Assembly (NCBI GenBank): GCA_943368345.1
Contig: CALRKY020000010.1
Coordinates: forward strand, 36,162-100,161
Direction: 5' to 3'
DNA from: JADCGM01 sp943368345
Lineage (GTDB): Bacteria > Pseudomonadota > Alphaproteobacteria > Sphingomonadales > Sphingomonadaceae
DNA length: 64,000 nucleotides
The position numbers were made by a program, and so were the translations under genes. Positions 8,949 to 17,323 of this stretch are shown one piece after another. The notes below the pieces were generated by a model. The model did no database searches and was not told the origin of the DNA. It saw only the letters and a program-made list of their open reading frames with translations. Numbering within the stretch: the first letter of the stretch is position 1; each line of letters starts with the position of its first letter.

Positions 8949-9920
8949 ATGCCGTTTGTCCGTAGCGATGTTCAGGGTGTTCTCACCATGCTGGACGCAT
9001 CACCCGCGCCCAAGATGCATGAAGTTGATGCCGCGACCGCGCGCATGATGATGCGGACGATGGGACAACTGACTGAGCTTCCCCGGGGGGAGTTGGCGCG
9101 GGTGGAAGATTTCACCATCGCCTCGCCACACGGTCATCCGATCCCGGCGCGGCTCTATTCGACCGTTGCCAAGGGCGGTCCTGCCGCCCCGGTGCTGGTT
9201 TTCTATCACGGTGGCGGCTGGGTCATCGGTGACCTTGAAACGCATGATCCGCTCTGCGCTGAAATCTGTCGTGGGCTGGGTATGACGGTCGTGTCGATTG
9301 ACTACCGACTGGCGCCGGAACACCGGTTCCCGGCGGCGACCGAGGATTGCCTGGCCGCAACCCGCTGGGCCGCTGCATCTCCGGCGGAAATCGGTCATGC
9401 CGTCAGCGGATTGGTGCTGGCGGGGGATAGCGCCGGCGGCAATTTGACGGCGGCCTGTTCGCAGGCGCTGCACGGCAAACTGCCGGTGCCAATCCTGGCG
9501 CAGTGGCTGATCTACCCTGGCGTCGACATGACCGCCGAGGAGGGGTCGATGAAGGAATTTGCCGACGGCTACCTGCTGACCGAGGCCAGCATGATCTGGT
9601 TCATGGATCATTATTTTGGCGACCAGCCCGAAGCCGCCCGGATGCACGCCTATGCGTCACCGATGCACGGGGCGGATTTCGCCAATCAACCGCCGTCGCT
9701 GGTGTTCACGTGCGGGCTCGACCCGTTGCGTGATCAGGGCCGCGACTATGCCGCTAAGCTGATCGGGCACGGCATCCCAACGGTGTTTCGGGAGGCGGCG
9801 GGTCAAATCCACGGCAGTTTCAATCTGCGCATGGCGATCCCCAGCACGCAGGATGACCTCCACGGCTGCCTTGGGGCGCTGAAGGCGATGGTCGGCGAAG
9901 CCCAGGCAGCAGCGGCGTAG
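8949..9920 (+). CDS. Alpha/beta hydrolase, hormone-sensitive-lipase (HSL) family esterase
   Basis: Carboxylesterase/lipase of bacterial family IV, 323 residues. The oxyanion-hole motif HGGG is at 87-90, the nucleophile Ser161 lies in GDSAGG, and the acid and base come from CGLDPLRDQG and QIHGSFNL. The frame can be extended to a TTG at 8934, but GGGAGA lies 8 nt before the ATG at 8949, which is chosen. It stands 55 bp after the acetyltransferase gene and 9 bp before rppH. No signal peptide is visible. Substrate unknown, probably short-chain esters. Confidence 0.9.
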   Translation: MPFVRSDVQGVLTMLDASPAPKMHEVDAATARMMMRTMGQLTELPRGELARVEDFTIASPHGHPIPARLYSTVAKGGPAAPVLVFYHGGGWVIGDLETHDPLCAEICRGLGMTVVSIDYRLAPEHRFPAATEDCLAATRWAAASPAEIGHAVSGLVLAGDSAGGNLTAACSQALHGKLPVPILAQWLIYPGVDMTAEEGSMKEFADGYLLTEASMIWFMDHYFGDQPEAARMHAYASPMHGADFANQPPSLVFTCGLDPLRDQGRDYAAKLIGHGIPTVFREAAGQIHGSFNLRMAIPSTQDDLHGCLGALKAMVGEAQAAAA

Positions 9921-9929
9921 CCACAACCC

Positions 9930-10475
9930 ATGAACCGACCTCCGATTGATCCGAAGCACCCGTCCGGCCTGCCCTACCGGGCCGGCGTCGGCGTCATGCT
10001 GCTCAACGCCGCCAACCAGGTGTTTGTCGGGCAGCGGCTCGATTCGTCGCTGGAGGCCTGGCAGATGCCGCAGGGTGGGATCGACGACGGTGAAGACCCG
10101 CGCACCGCCGCCTTCCGTGAGTTGGAGGAGGAAACCGGCGTTCCGGCGCATCTGGCCGAGATCATCGGGGAGAGCGCGGGGTGGCTGACCTATGATCTGC
10201 CAGTCGACCTGATTGGTACGATCTGGAAGGGGCGCTACTGCGGGCAGCGTCAGAAATGGTTTGCGATGCGGTTCCTTGGCAGCGACGCCGATGTGGTGCT
10301 GGACAGGCATCACGCCGAATTTGCCGCGTGGCGCTGGTCACCGGTTGTGGACCTGCCCCGGCTGATCGTGCCGTTCAAGGTTGGGCTCTACTCCCTGATT
10401 GTTGCAGAGTTTGCGCATCTGACCGCCTGCGACACGAACGCCGTGGGTTCCTTGGCCCGCGACAGCGGCCTATAA
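9930..10475 (+). CDS. rppH: RNA pyrophosphohydrolase (Nudix)
   Basis: Removes pyrophosphate from the 5' triphosphate end of mRNAs, starting RNase E-dependent decay. The 181-residue protein has the complete Nudix box GX5EX7REUXEEXGU at about residues 49-71 (GGIDDGEDPRTAAFRELEEE). It also has the RppH N-terminus LPYRAGVGVMLLN and the WYAFRF-equivalent region QRQKWFAMRFLG. Length and motifs fit the alphaproteobacterial RppH/IalA group; a general Nudix enzyme is the alternative. Confidence 0.88.
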   Translation: MNRPPIDPKHPSGLPYRAGVGVMLLNAANQVFVGQRLDSSLEAWQMPQGGIDDGEDPRTAAFRELEEETGVPAHLAEIIGESAGWLTYDLPVDLIGTIWKGRYCGQRQKWFAMRFLGSDADVVLDRHHAEFAAWRWSPVVDLPRLIVPFKVGLYSLIVAEFAHLTACDTNAVGSLARDSGL

Positions 10476-10482
10476 GCCGGGA

Positions 10483-10929
10483 ATGGCCAAGGACAAACGC
10501 CCGCTGGTGCTCGTGCTGAACGGGCCGAATCTCAATCTGCTGGGGACGCGCGAGCCTGAAATTTACGGCCGCGCAACCCTCGACGATATTGCCGAAATGC
10601 TTGAGGACCGGGCGAAGACCCTGGGTTTCCAGGTTGATATCCGTCAGTCCAACCATGAAGGCCATTTGATCGACTGGCTGCACGAGGCCCAGTCGCGCGG
10701 TGCGAAGGCGGTGATCCTGAACGGCGCGGGGTTAACTCACACTAGCGTGTCGCTGCGGGATGCGATTTCCAGCATCAAGGTCCCGGTGATCGAGGTTCAC
10801 CTGTCCAACCCGCACGCCCGGGAGGCTTTTCGCCACAAAAGCTATGTGTCGCAGGTCGCCAAAGGTGTGATCGCCGGATTTGGCGCCCAAGGCTATCTGC
10901 TGGCGCTGGACGCCGCCGCCGGACTCTGA
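10483..10929 (+). CDS. aroQ: 3-dehydroquinate dehydratase, type II
   Basis: Catalyses the third step of the shikimate pathway. The 148-residue protein is typical for type II dehydroquinases: VLNGPNLNLLGTREPEIYG at the N-terminus, RQSNHEGHLIDWLH around residues 50-63, NGAGLTHTSVSLRDA near 85 and EVHLSNPHAREAFRHKSY with the catalytic His in the middle. It lies 7 bp after rppH and 38 bp before accB; aroQ-accB-accC is a common alphaproteobacterial order. Confidence 0.97.
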   Translation: MAKDKRPLVLVLNGPNLNLLGTREPEIYGRATLDDIAEMLEDRAKTLGFQVDIRQSNHEGHLIDWLHEAQSRGAKAVILNGAGLTHTSVSLRDAISSIKVPVIEVHLSNPHAREAFRHKSYVSQVAKGVIAGFGAQGYLLALDAAAGL

Positions 10930-10967
10930 CAATCAAACCCCAGCCGAAACCAACAACGAGGGACGCA

Positions 10968-11456
10968 ATGGCCGACAAGACATCCGGGCCGGGCACGATG
11001 CAGATCGATGCTGCGCTGGTCCGCCAGCTCGCCGAAATGCTGGATGAGACCCGGTTGACCGAGATTGAGGTTGAGGATGGCGACCGCCGAATCCGGGTGG
11101 CGCGGCATGTGCAGGTTGCAGCTGCCCCCGCCCCGGTTGCCGCCGCTGCCCCTGCGCCCGCGGTGTCCGTGGCCGCTGCTGCCCCATTGCCCAGCGCCGC
11201 GTCGAGCGATGCCGCAGCCAACCCCGGCGCGGTCAAGTCGCCAATGGTCGGCACTGTTTATCTGTCACCCGAACCCGGTGCGCCAAACTATGTCGAGGCG
11301 GGGTCGACGGTGAAGGCCGGCGATACGCTGGTGATTATCGAGGCGATGAAGGTGATGAACCCGATCGTCGCGCCCCGGGCCGGTCGCATTGCCAAAATAT
11401 TGGTCGTTAACGAGCAGCCGGTCGAGTTCGACACGCCGCTCATCGTCATCGAATAA
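10968..11456 (+). CDS. accB: Acetyl-CoA carboxylase biotin carboxyl carrier protein
   Basis: Carries biotin for acetyl-CoA carboxylase, the first step of fatty acid synthesis. The 162-residue protein has an N-terminal BCCP domain, an alanine/proline-rich linker at about residues 50-85, and a C-terminal biotinyl domain with the biotinylated lysine in EAMKVMN (Lys128). A GAGGGACG ribosome-binding site precedes the ATG. It is immediately upstream of accC with a 1-bp gap. Confidence 0.97.
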   Translation: MADKTSGPGTMQIDAALVRQLAEMLDETRLTEIEVEDGDRRIRVARHVQVAAAPAPVAAAAPAPAVSVAAAAPLPSAASSDAAANPGAVKSPMVGTVYLSPEPGAPNYVEAGSTVKAGDTLVIIEAMKVMNPIVAPRAGRIAKILVVNEQPVEFDTPLIVIE

Positions 11457-11457
11457 C

Positions 11458-12807
11458 ATGTTCAACAAGGTCCTGATCGCCAATCGCGGCGAGATCGCGC
11501 TGCGTATCCACCGTGCGTGCCATGAAATGGGCATCAAGACGGTCGCAGTCCATTCAACTGCGGATGCGGAGGCGATGCATGTCCGGCTTGCAGATGAAGC
11601 GGTGTGCATCGGGCCGCCGTCGGCCACCGACAGCTATCTGAATATCCCGAACATCATTTCAGCGGCCGAAATCACCCACGCCGACGCAATTCATCCGGGC
11701 TACGGCTTCCTGTCGGAAAACGCTCGTTTTGCCGAGATTGTCGAGCAGCATAATATCGGCTGGATCGGCCCGAAGCCTGAACATATCCGCACGATGGGCG
11801 ACAAAATCCAGGCGAAGGTGACGGCGGCAGCATTGGGTCTGCCGCTGGTTCCTGGCTCCGACGGGCCGATAGACTCGATCGGTGAGGCCAAGAAAATCGC
11901 GGCGCGGGTCGGCTACCCGGTGATCATCAAGGCAGCCTCCGGCGGTGGCGGTCGCGGGATGAAGGTCGTGACCGGTCCGGACGAGCTCGAACAATTGATG
12001 CAGCAGGCGGGGTCGGAGGCAAAGGCCGCCTTTGGCGACGCCACCGTCTATCTCGAAAAATATCTCGGCGATCCGCGCCACATCGAGTTCCAGATTTTCG
12101 GCGACGGCAAAGGCAATGCCATCCATCTGGGTGAGCGCGATTGTTCGCTGCAGCGCCGCCACCAGAAGGTGCTTGAAGAAGCACCGTCGCCGACCATCAC
12201 CGCAAAACAGCGTGAAGAGATGGGCGGTATCGTCGCCAAGGCGATGGCCGATATGGGTTATCGCGGGGCCGGAACCATTGAGTTCCTGTACGAGGGTGGC
12301 AAATTCTACTTCATCGAAATGAACACCCGTCTGCAGGTCGAACATCCGGTGACCGAGGCGATTACCGGGCTTGATCTGGTCCGGGAGCAGATCCGCATCG
12401 CCTGGGGCCACCCGCTGACGCTGCGGCAGGAGGATGTGCAGTTTCGCGGCCACGCCATCGAATGCCGGATCAATGCCGAGGACCCGGCGACCTTTGCCCC
12501 GTCCCCCGGGACCGTGAAGCAATATCATGCCCCCGGCGGGATGAACGTCCGCGTCGATAGCGGGCTGTATGCCGGTTACCGGATCCCGCCTTACTATGAC
12601 TCGATGGTCGCCAAACTGATCGTCTATGGCACCACCCGCGCCGGGGCCTTGCGGCGGCTGCGGCGGGCGCTGAAGGAATTTGTGATCGACGGCGTCAAAA
12701 CCACGATCCCGCTGCATCAGGCGCTGCTCGATGACCCGGAATTCCAGGAGGGCGAGTACACCATCAAATGGCTCGAAGACTGGTTGGCAAAGCGCGCTGC
12801 GGAATAG
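11458..12807 (+). CDS. accC: Acetyl-CoA carboxylase, biotin carboxylase subunit
   Basis: ATP-dependent carboxylation of the biotin on AccB. The start is the ATG directly after the accB stop, giving 449 residues (MFNKVLIANRGEIALRI); an upstream in-frame ATG lies inside accB and is rejected. The ATP-grasp domain shows the glycine-rich loop KAASGGGGRGMKVV, the ERDCSLQRRHQKVLEE stretch and the metal-binding EMNTRLQVEHPVTE; the C-terminal domain has RINAEDPATFAPSPG. Full length and intact. A 103-bp gap without an obvious hairpin terminator separates it from the amidase gene. Confidence 0.97.
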   Translation: MFNKVLIANRGEIALRIHRACHEMGIKTVAVHSTADAEAMHVRLADEAVCIGPPSATDSYLNIPNIISAAEITHADAIHPGYGFLSENARFAEIVEQHNIGWIGPKPEHIRTMGDKIQAKVTAAALGLPLVPGSDGPIDSIGEAKKIAARVGYPVIIKAASGGGGRGMKVVTGPDELEQLMQQAGSEAKAAFGDATVYLEKYLGDPRHIEFQIFGDGKGNAIHLGERDCSLQRRHQKVLEEAPSPTITAKQREEMGGIVAKAMADMGYRGAGTIEFLYEGGKFYFIEMNTRLQVEHPVTEAITGLDLVREQIRIAWGHPLTLRQEDVQFRGHAIECRINAEDPATFAPSPGTVKQYHAPGGMNVRVDSGLYAGYRIPPYYDSMVAKLIVYGTTRAGALRRLRRALKEFVIDGVKTTIPLHQALLDDPEFQEGEYTIKWLEDWLAKRAAE

Positions 12808-12910
12808 AGGCGGGCTTTTTCTTTCACCGAACCCATCGACGGAAAATCGTCAGGGTGACACCGCACGACCGCCCGCTATCCTCCCATTCAACGAACGCTA
12901 GGGGGATAGG

Positions 12911-14386
12911 ATGACCAGTTTTTCACGCCGTCGGTTTCTGGAGGCTGCGGCGACGTTGGCGGCGGTGGCACCGCTTTCGGGGGTCGATGCCCGGGCGATG
13001 CCGCTGGATGCGACCGCGATGGCGGACGCACTCACCAGGGGCCGGACAACCAGTTCCGCGCTGGTCGAGGCCGCCATCGCGCGGCTGGAGCGGGTCAACC
13101 CGAAGATCAACGCGGTGTCATTCAAGGACTATGACCGGGCCAGAGCACTGGCGGCCCGCCGACCGGGCGGACCGCTCGCCGGTATCCCGACCTTGGTGAA
13201 GGAGCTTGCGGCGCAGAAGGGTCTTCCCTGGACCGAAGGTGCGCGGGCCTACAAAGACCGGATCGCCGACAAGGACACGCCGATTGTGACCGTCATGGCG
13301 GAGGCCGGGCTGGTTTCGATTGGCCGTTCGACCAGCCCCGAATTTGGATTGACGGCGACCGGGGAGGCGCTGGTCAATGGTCCGACCCGCAATCCGTGGA
13401 ATCTCGATCATTCGTCGGGCGGCTCGTCAAGCGGAGCGGCGGCAGCGGTGGCAGCGGGGGTTGTGCCGTTTGCCCATGCGTCCGACGGGGGCGGCTCGAT
13501 CCGCATTCCGGCGTCCTGCAACGGTCTTGTCGGGTTGAAGCCGTCGCGGGGCCGGACACGGGATGCGGTGAAGCTGACCCGGATCGTCAATATCAGCGTC
13601 AATAATTGCGTGTCCCGCACGGTGCGCGACACCGCCGCCTGGTTTGCGGCCATCGAAGCGACTGGTCCCGATGCCAATTATCCGCCATCCGGGTTGGTGA
13701 CCGGCCCGTCCGGCCAGAAACTGCGGATCACCGCGGCGGCGGTCAATGCGGCGGGATTGATGCCCGATGCCGATGTGATGGCGGTGTTTGAAACGGCGCG
13801 TCGGATGCTCACCAAATTTGGCCACCAGGTCACCGACGGCAAGCCGAACTGGGATGGCGCATCGGTCAGCGATGCCTTCCTGACGCTGTGGGGCACCGGG
13901 GCCGGCATGAACATCCAGGCGGTCAGCAAATATCTGGGGCGGGCGGCGGGTCCGGACGATTTGGAACCGCTGACTTTCAGCATGGCCGCCATTGGCACCA
14001 AAGGCGGTGAGGCCGGACTGGCCAAAGCGCTTGCAACGCTGACCGACCTGCAGCAACGCTATCTATCACAGTTTGAAACGATTGATATTTTCATGACCCC
14101 GGTGCTCGGCAAGCCGCCCGCCCGCATCGGCGAATTTGCACCGACGGTGCCCTACCAGCAGATGGCCGACCGCCTCGCCGCCTATGTCGGGTATACACCG
14201 GTTGAAAATGTCGTTGGGGCGGCGTCAATCTCTCTCCCGATTGGTGAGAGCCGCAGTGGCCTGCCCATCGGCATCCAGTTTGCGACCAAACCCGGCGGGG
14301 AACGGGTCCTGCTCGAACTGGCCTATGCGTTGGAACGCGAGCTGGAATGGTATCGGCGCAAGCCACCGCTCTGGGTTGGCGGATGA
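12911..14386 (+). CDS. Amidase-signature hydrolase with Tat signal
   Basis: Amidase-signature family enzyme of 491 residues, predicted to be exported. The N-terminus SRRRFLEAAATLAAVAPLSG is a twin-arginine signal. The Ser-cisSer-Lys triad is present: Lys97 in LVKELA, Ser172 in GGSSSG and the nucleophile Ser196 in DGGGSIRIP. It overlaps the following arsC-like gene by 4 bp. Family members hydrolyse fatty amides, aryl amides, peptides or Glu-tRNA; the Tat signal rules out a GatA role. The substrate is unknown. Confidence 0.9.
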   Translation: MTSFSRRRFLEAAATLAAVAPLSGVDARAMPLDATAMADALTRGRTTSSALVEAAIARLERVNPKINAVSFKDYDRARALAARRPGGPLAGIPTLVKELAAQKGLPWTEGARAYKDRIADKDTPIVTVMAEAGLVSIGRSTSPEFGLTATGEALVNGPTRNPWNLDHSSGGSSSGAAAAVAAGVVPFAHASDGGGSIRIPASCNGLVGLKPSRGRTRDAVKLTRIVNISVNNCVSRTVRDTAAWFAAIEATGPDANYPPSGLVTGPSGQKLRITAAAVNAAGLMPDADVMAVFETARRMLTKFGHQVTDGKPNWDGASVSDAFLTLWGTGAGMNIQAVSKYLGRAAGPDDLEPLTFSMAAIGTKGGEAGLAKALATLTDLQQRYLSQFETIDIFMTPVLGKPPARIGEFAPTVPYQQMADRLAAYVGYTPVENVVGAASISLPIGESRSGLPIGIQFATKPGGERVLLELAYALERELEWYRRKPPLWVGG

Positions 14387-14730
14387 CGGTCACCATCTAC
14401 CACAATCCGGCCTGCGGCACGTCCCGCAACACCCTCGCCGCGATCCGGGCGACGGGTCAGGAACCGGTCATCGTCGAATATCTGAAGGCCGGGCTGGATG
14501 CGGCGGCGATCACGGATCTGTTGGGGAAACTGGGCGTTGGACCACGCGACATCCTGCGGCGGATGGGGACACCCTATGACGATCTCGGGCTGGATGATCC
14601 GGCGTGGACAGACCCGCAGCTGATCGATTTCATGGTCCGGCACCCGGTGCTGATTCAGCGACCAATTGTCGTGACGGCCAAGGGTGCCCGCCTTTGCCGT
14701 CCAGTGGAGCGGGTTCACGACATTCTTTAG
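14383..14730 (+). CDS. arsC: Arsenate reductase, glutaredoxin-coupled type
   Basis: Thioredoxin-fold ArsC family protein of 115 residues. The start is the ATG overlapping the amidase stop; the longer frame is an amidase shadow. The catalytic cysteine is Cys11 in YHNPACGTSRN. The later arginine region VLIQRPIVVTAKGARLCRP, needed for oxyanion binding in arsenate reductases, is kept, which favours ArsC over the Spx/YffB branch. No ArsR, ArsB or Acr3 gene lies nearby, so an arsenic-resistance role is not supported by context. Confidence 0.85.
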   Translation: MTVTIYHNPACGTSRNTLAAIRATGQEPVIVEYLKAGLDAAAITDLLGKLGVGPRDILRRMGTPYDDLGLDDPAWTDPQLIDFMVRHPVLIQRPIVVTAKGARLCRPVERVHDIL

Positions 14731-14800
14731 CGGTGCAGCCCTGATGGACAATCGCCGACCCGTCACTATATCCAAGTGACAGAGTGAGACGAGGTGCAGG

Positions 14801-16687
14801 ATGCGGTTTTTCCGAGGACTTTGGCGCGTGCTGGTCGGGGTCAAGGACGGGCTGGCGCTGATCCTGCTGTTGCTGGTGTTTGTCGGCCTGTGGGGTGCAA
14901 CCCGAGGCGCTGCGCCGGCGGTCGTCCCATCGGGCAGTGCCCTTGTTCTCAACCTCGAAGGCGCACTGGTCGATCAGTCGAGTGAACGCGGGCTGGGCGT
15001 TTTGCTGTCGGGCGGTGAGTCGCCGATCCCGCAGGTCCGGGTTCGGGACGTGATCGAGGCCATTCACCGCGCGACCGTCGATGACAATATCAAGTCCATC
15101 GTTCTCGATCTCGACCTGTTCATGGGCAGCGGCCAGGCCAATCTGCAGGCGGTTGGCGAAGCCCTTCGCGCCTTCAAGGCCAAGGGGAAGCCGGTCTATT
15201 CCTACGGCACCGCCTATGTGGATGACGGCTATTATCTGGCCGCACATGCCAACGAGGCTTGGGTTGATCCACTGGGCGGTGTCCTCCTGAGCGGGCCGGG
15301 CGGGTCCAATCTCTATTTTAAGTCGGCGCTTGACCGGCTTGGGGTTGATGTGGAGGTCTTCAAGGTCGGCACGTTCAAGTCGGCGGTCGAACCCTATGTT
15401 CGGGCCGATGCCTCTCCTGAAGCCAGAGCCGCCAACCAGACTTTGGTCGATACCTTGTGGGACAGCTACACCGCAGATGTTCAGGCTGCTCGTCCCAAGT
15501 TGAAGATTGATGCAACGCTCGCCAATCTGCCTGACCGGATCAAGACTGCCGGGGGTGATTTTGCCAAGGCCGCGCTGAAGGACGGACTGGTTGATCGGAT
15601 TGGAACCCGCGCTTCCTTCGGCAAGGAAATGGCCAAGCGGGTCGGGGAGGGCGAGGATGGCCGTCCCGGCAGCTTCAACGCCATCCAGTTTGGCGATTAT
15701 CTGAACGCCTCGTCCCCGGTCCGGGATCGCAGCGGGTCAGCCATCGGGATCGTCTATGTCGCGGGCGAAATTGTCGATGGGGAGGCTCCCCCTGGAGTGG
15801 CCGGGGGTGACACGATTGCCGAACTGATCGCGGATGCGACAGCGGATGACGACATCAAGGCGCTCGTGGTCCGGATTGATTCACCCGGCGGATCGGTCAC
15901 GGCATCCGAACGGATCCGGCAGGCGATGCTTGAAGCCAAGGCCGCCGGGCTTCCGGTCGTCGCCTCCATGGGGCCGGTTGCGGCGTCTGGCGGCTATTGG
16001 GTGGCGATGGCGGCCGACGAAGTGTTTGCCGAACCTTCAACCATCACTGGCTCAATCGGTGTTTTCGCGGTCATCCCGACCTTTGCCGGGACGCTGGACA
16101 AGCTCGGCATTGGGGCCGACGGCGTCAAAGCTACGCCTTATTCGGGGCAGCCTAACGTGCTTGAAGGCCTGAATTCAGGTACCCGCATGCTGCTGCAAGC
16201 CTCGGTTGAGGATATCTATCGGCGCTTCACCGGCATGGTGGCGAAGGCCCGTCGTCTCACCCCCGCGCGGGTTGACGAAATCGGCCAGGGCCGGGTCTGG
16301 GCCGGTGGCACGGCGCATCAACTTGGGCTGGTGGACCGTTTGGGTGGCATGGAAGCCGCGATCGGCGCCGCCGCCAAACGCGCCAGCCTTGACCCAGCCA
16401 CAGCGCGGACCGTTGATGTTGAGGCGCAGCCGGATTTCCTGACCCAGCTGATTGAACGCAGCCTTGGTTCGGTCAAAGGCAGCGGCGGCGACGTCTATGC
16501 CCGCATCCTGCGACTGTCACAGGTCAGGGCCAAATCGCAGATCAATGATGCGCTCCGCCTGTCGGGAGGGGCGACCATTCAAGCGCGCTGCCTGACCTGC
16601 GCCGGTCTTGGCACCTTGAATGTCGCACCGGTGAACCGTGAGGCATGGCGGTTGCCGCTGGTGAAGGAGCTGGTGCCGCTCAACTGA
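14801..16687 (+). CDS. sppA: Signal peptide peptidase SppA, 67-kDa type
   Basis: Membrane-anchored serine protease (S49) that degrades cleaved signal peptides in the periplasm. The 628-residue length is the long tandem-domain form. An N-terminal membrane segment lies at about 17-33. The catalytic lysine is in the first repeat (Lys193, FKVGTFKSAVEPY) and the nucleophile in the second (Ser396, VAASGGYW), the split dyad of E. coli-type SppA. GAGGTGCAGG precedes the ATG. It converges with the minus-strand channel gene 14 bp downstream. Confidence 0.94.
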   Translation: MRFFRGLWRVLVGVKDGLALILLLLVFVGLWGATRGAAPAVVPSGSALVLNLEGALVDQSSERGLGVLLSGGESPIPQVRVRDVIEAIHRATVDDNIKSIVLDLDLFMGSGQANLQAVGEALRAFKAKGKPVYSYGTAYVDDGYYLAAHANEAWVDPLGGVLLSGPGGSNLYFKSALDRLGVDVEVFKVGTFKSAVEPYVRADASPEARAANQTLVDTLWDSYTADVQAARPKLKIDATLANLPDRIKTAGGDFAKAALKDGLVDRIGTRASFGKEMAKRVGEGEDGRPGSFNAIQFGDYLNASSPVRDRSGSAIGIVYVAGEIVDGEAPPGVAGGDTIAELIADATADDDIKALVVRIDSPGGSVTASERIRQAMLEAKAAGLPVVASMGPVAASGGYWVAMAADEVFAEPSTITGSIGVFAVIPTFAGTLDKLGIGADGVKATPYSGQPNVLEGLNSGTRMLLQASVEDIYRRFTGMVAKARRLTPARVDEIGQGRVWAGGTAHQLGLVDRLGGMEAAIGAAAKRASLDPATARTVDVEAQPDFLTQLIERSLGSVKGSGGDVYARILRLSQVRAKSQINDALRLSGGATIQARCLTCAGLGTLNVAPVNREAWRLPLVKELVPLN

Positions 16688-16701
16688 TCGGATAGCTGGC
16701 T

Positions 16702-17319
16702 CTATCCTTCGCGGTACCCGGGGAGTTTCCAGCCCTTTGCCAGTGCCCCGGCCCGGAGGCCGAAGCCTGCCGATGCGCCGATCAGTCCGGCAATCAGCGG
16801 CGGCATTCCGGCGGCTGCCAGGCCGATAAATGCCGCTGCCGCAAGCGCGGCTGCTGAGACATAGATTTCGCGGCGGAGCAGGATCGAGGGTTCGCCTGCC
16901 AGGACATCGCGGACGATGCCGCCAAAGCTGGCGGTCAGCACGCCCATGACGATGGAGGCGAGGGGCGGCACGCCGACAGATGCCGCTTTGGCTGCGCCGA
17001 CGACGGCATAAACCGCCATGCCGATGGCATCCATCCAGAGCAGCGCCGCAAAGGGCCAGCGGTTGGCCCGCGTCAGCCAGACTGCCGCCGCAATGCCGAG
17101 GCAGACCGCGAGATAGGCGTTGTTGTGGACCCAGAATACCGGCACGCCGATCAGCAGATCCCGGAGCGTGCCGCCTCCCACCCCGGTGACGCTGGCGAAA
17201 AAGGCGAAGGTGACGATGGTATGCTTTGCCCGCGCCGCCGCCAACGCCCCCGATGCCGCGAACACGGCAACACCGGCATAGTCGAGCCAGGCAAGGGTGG
17301 CGGCGGCGGTCAGCATCAA
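16702..17319 (-). CDS. Trimeric intracellular cation (TRIC) channel family protein, UPF0126
   Basis: Inner-membrane protein of 205 residues made of two homologous three-helix repeats. Each repeat has the glycine-rich signature of the UPF0126/YicG family: VTGVGGGTLRDLLIGVPVFW in the first half and ASFGGIVRDVLAGEPSILLR in the second. Prokaryotic TRIC relatives conduct monovalent cations; the physiological role here is unknown. It lies 4 bp downstream of the DUF885 gene on the same strand, so the two are probably co-transcribed. Confidence 0.88.
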   Translation of the reverse strand: MMLTAAATLAWLDYAGVAVFAASGALAAARAKHTIVTFAFFASVTGVGGGTLRDLLIGVPVFWVHNNAYLAVCLGIAAAVWLTRANRWPFAALLWMDAIGMAVYAVVGAAKAASVGVPPLASIVMGVLTASFGGIVRDVLAGEPSILLRREIYVSAAALAAAAFIGLAAAGMPPLIAGLIGASAGFGLRAGALAKGWKLPGYREG

Positions 17320-17323
17320 AGGC

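Noticed and set aside
12808..12910. Terminator after accC
   Set aside because: A short run of T follows the stop (near 12815), but no stable stem precedes it.
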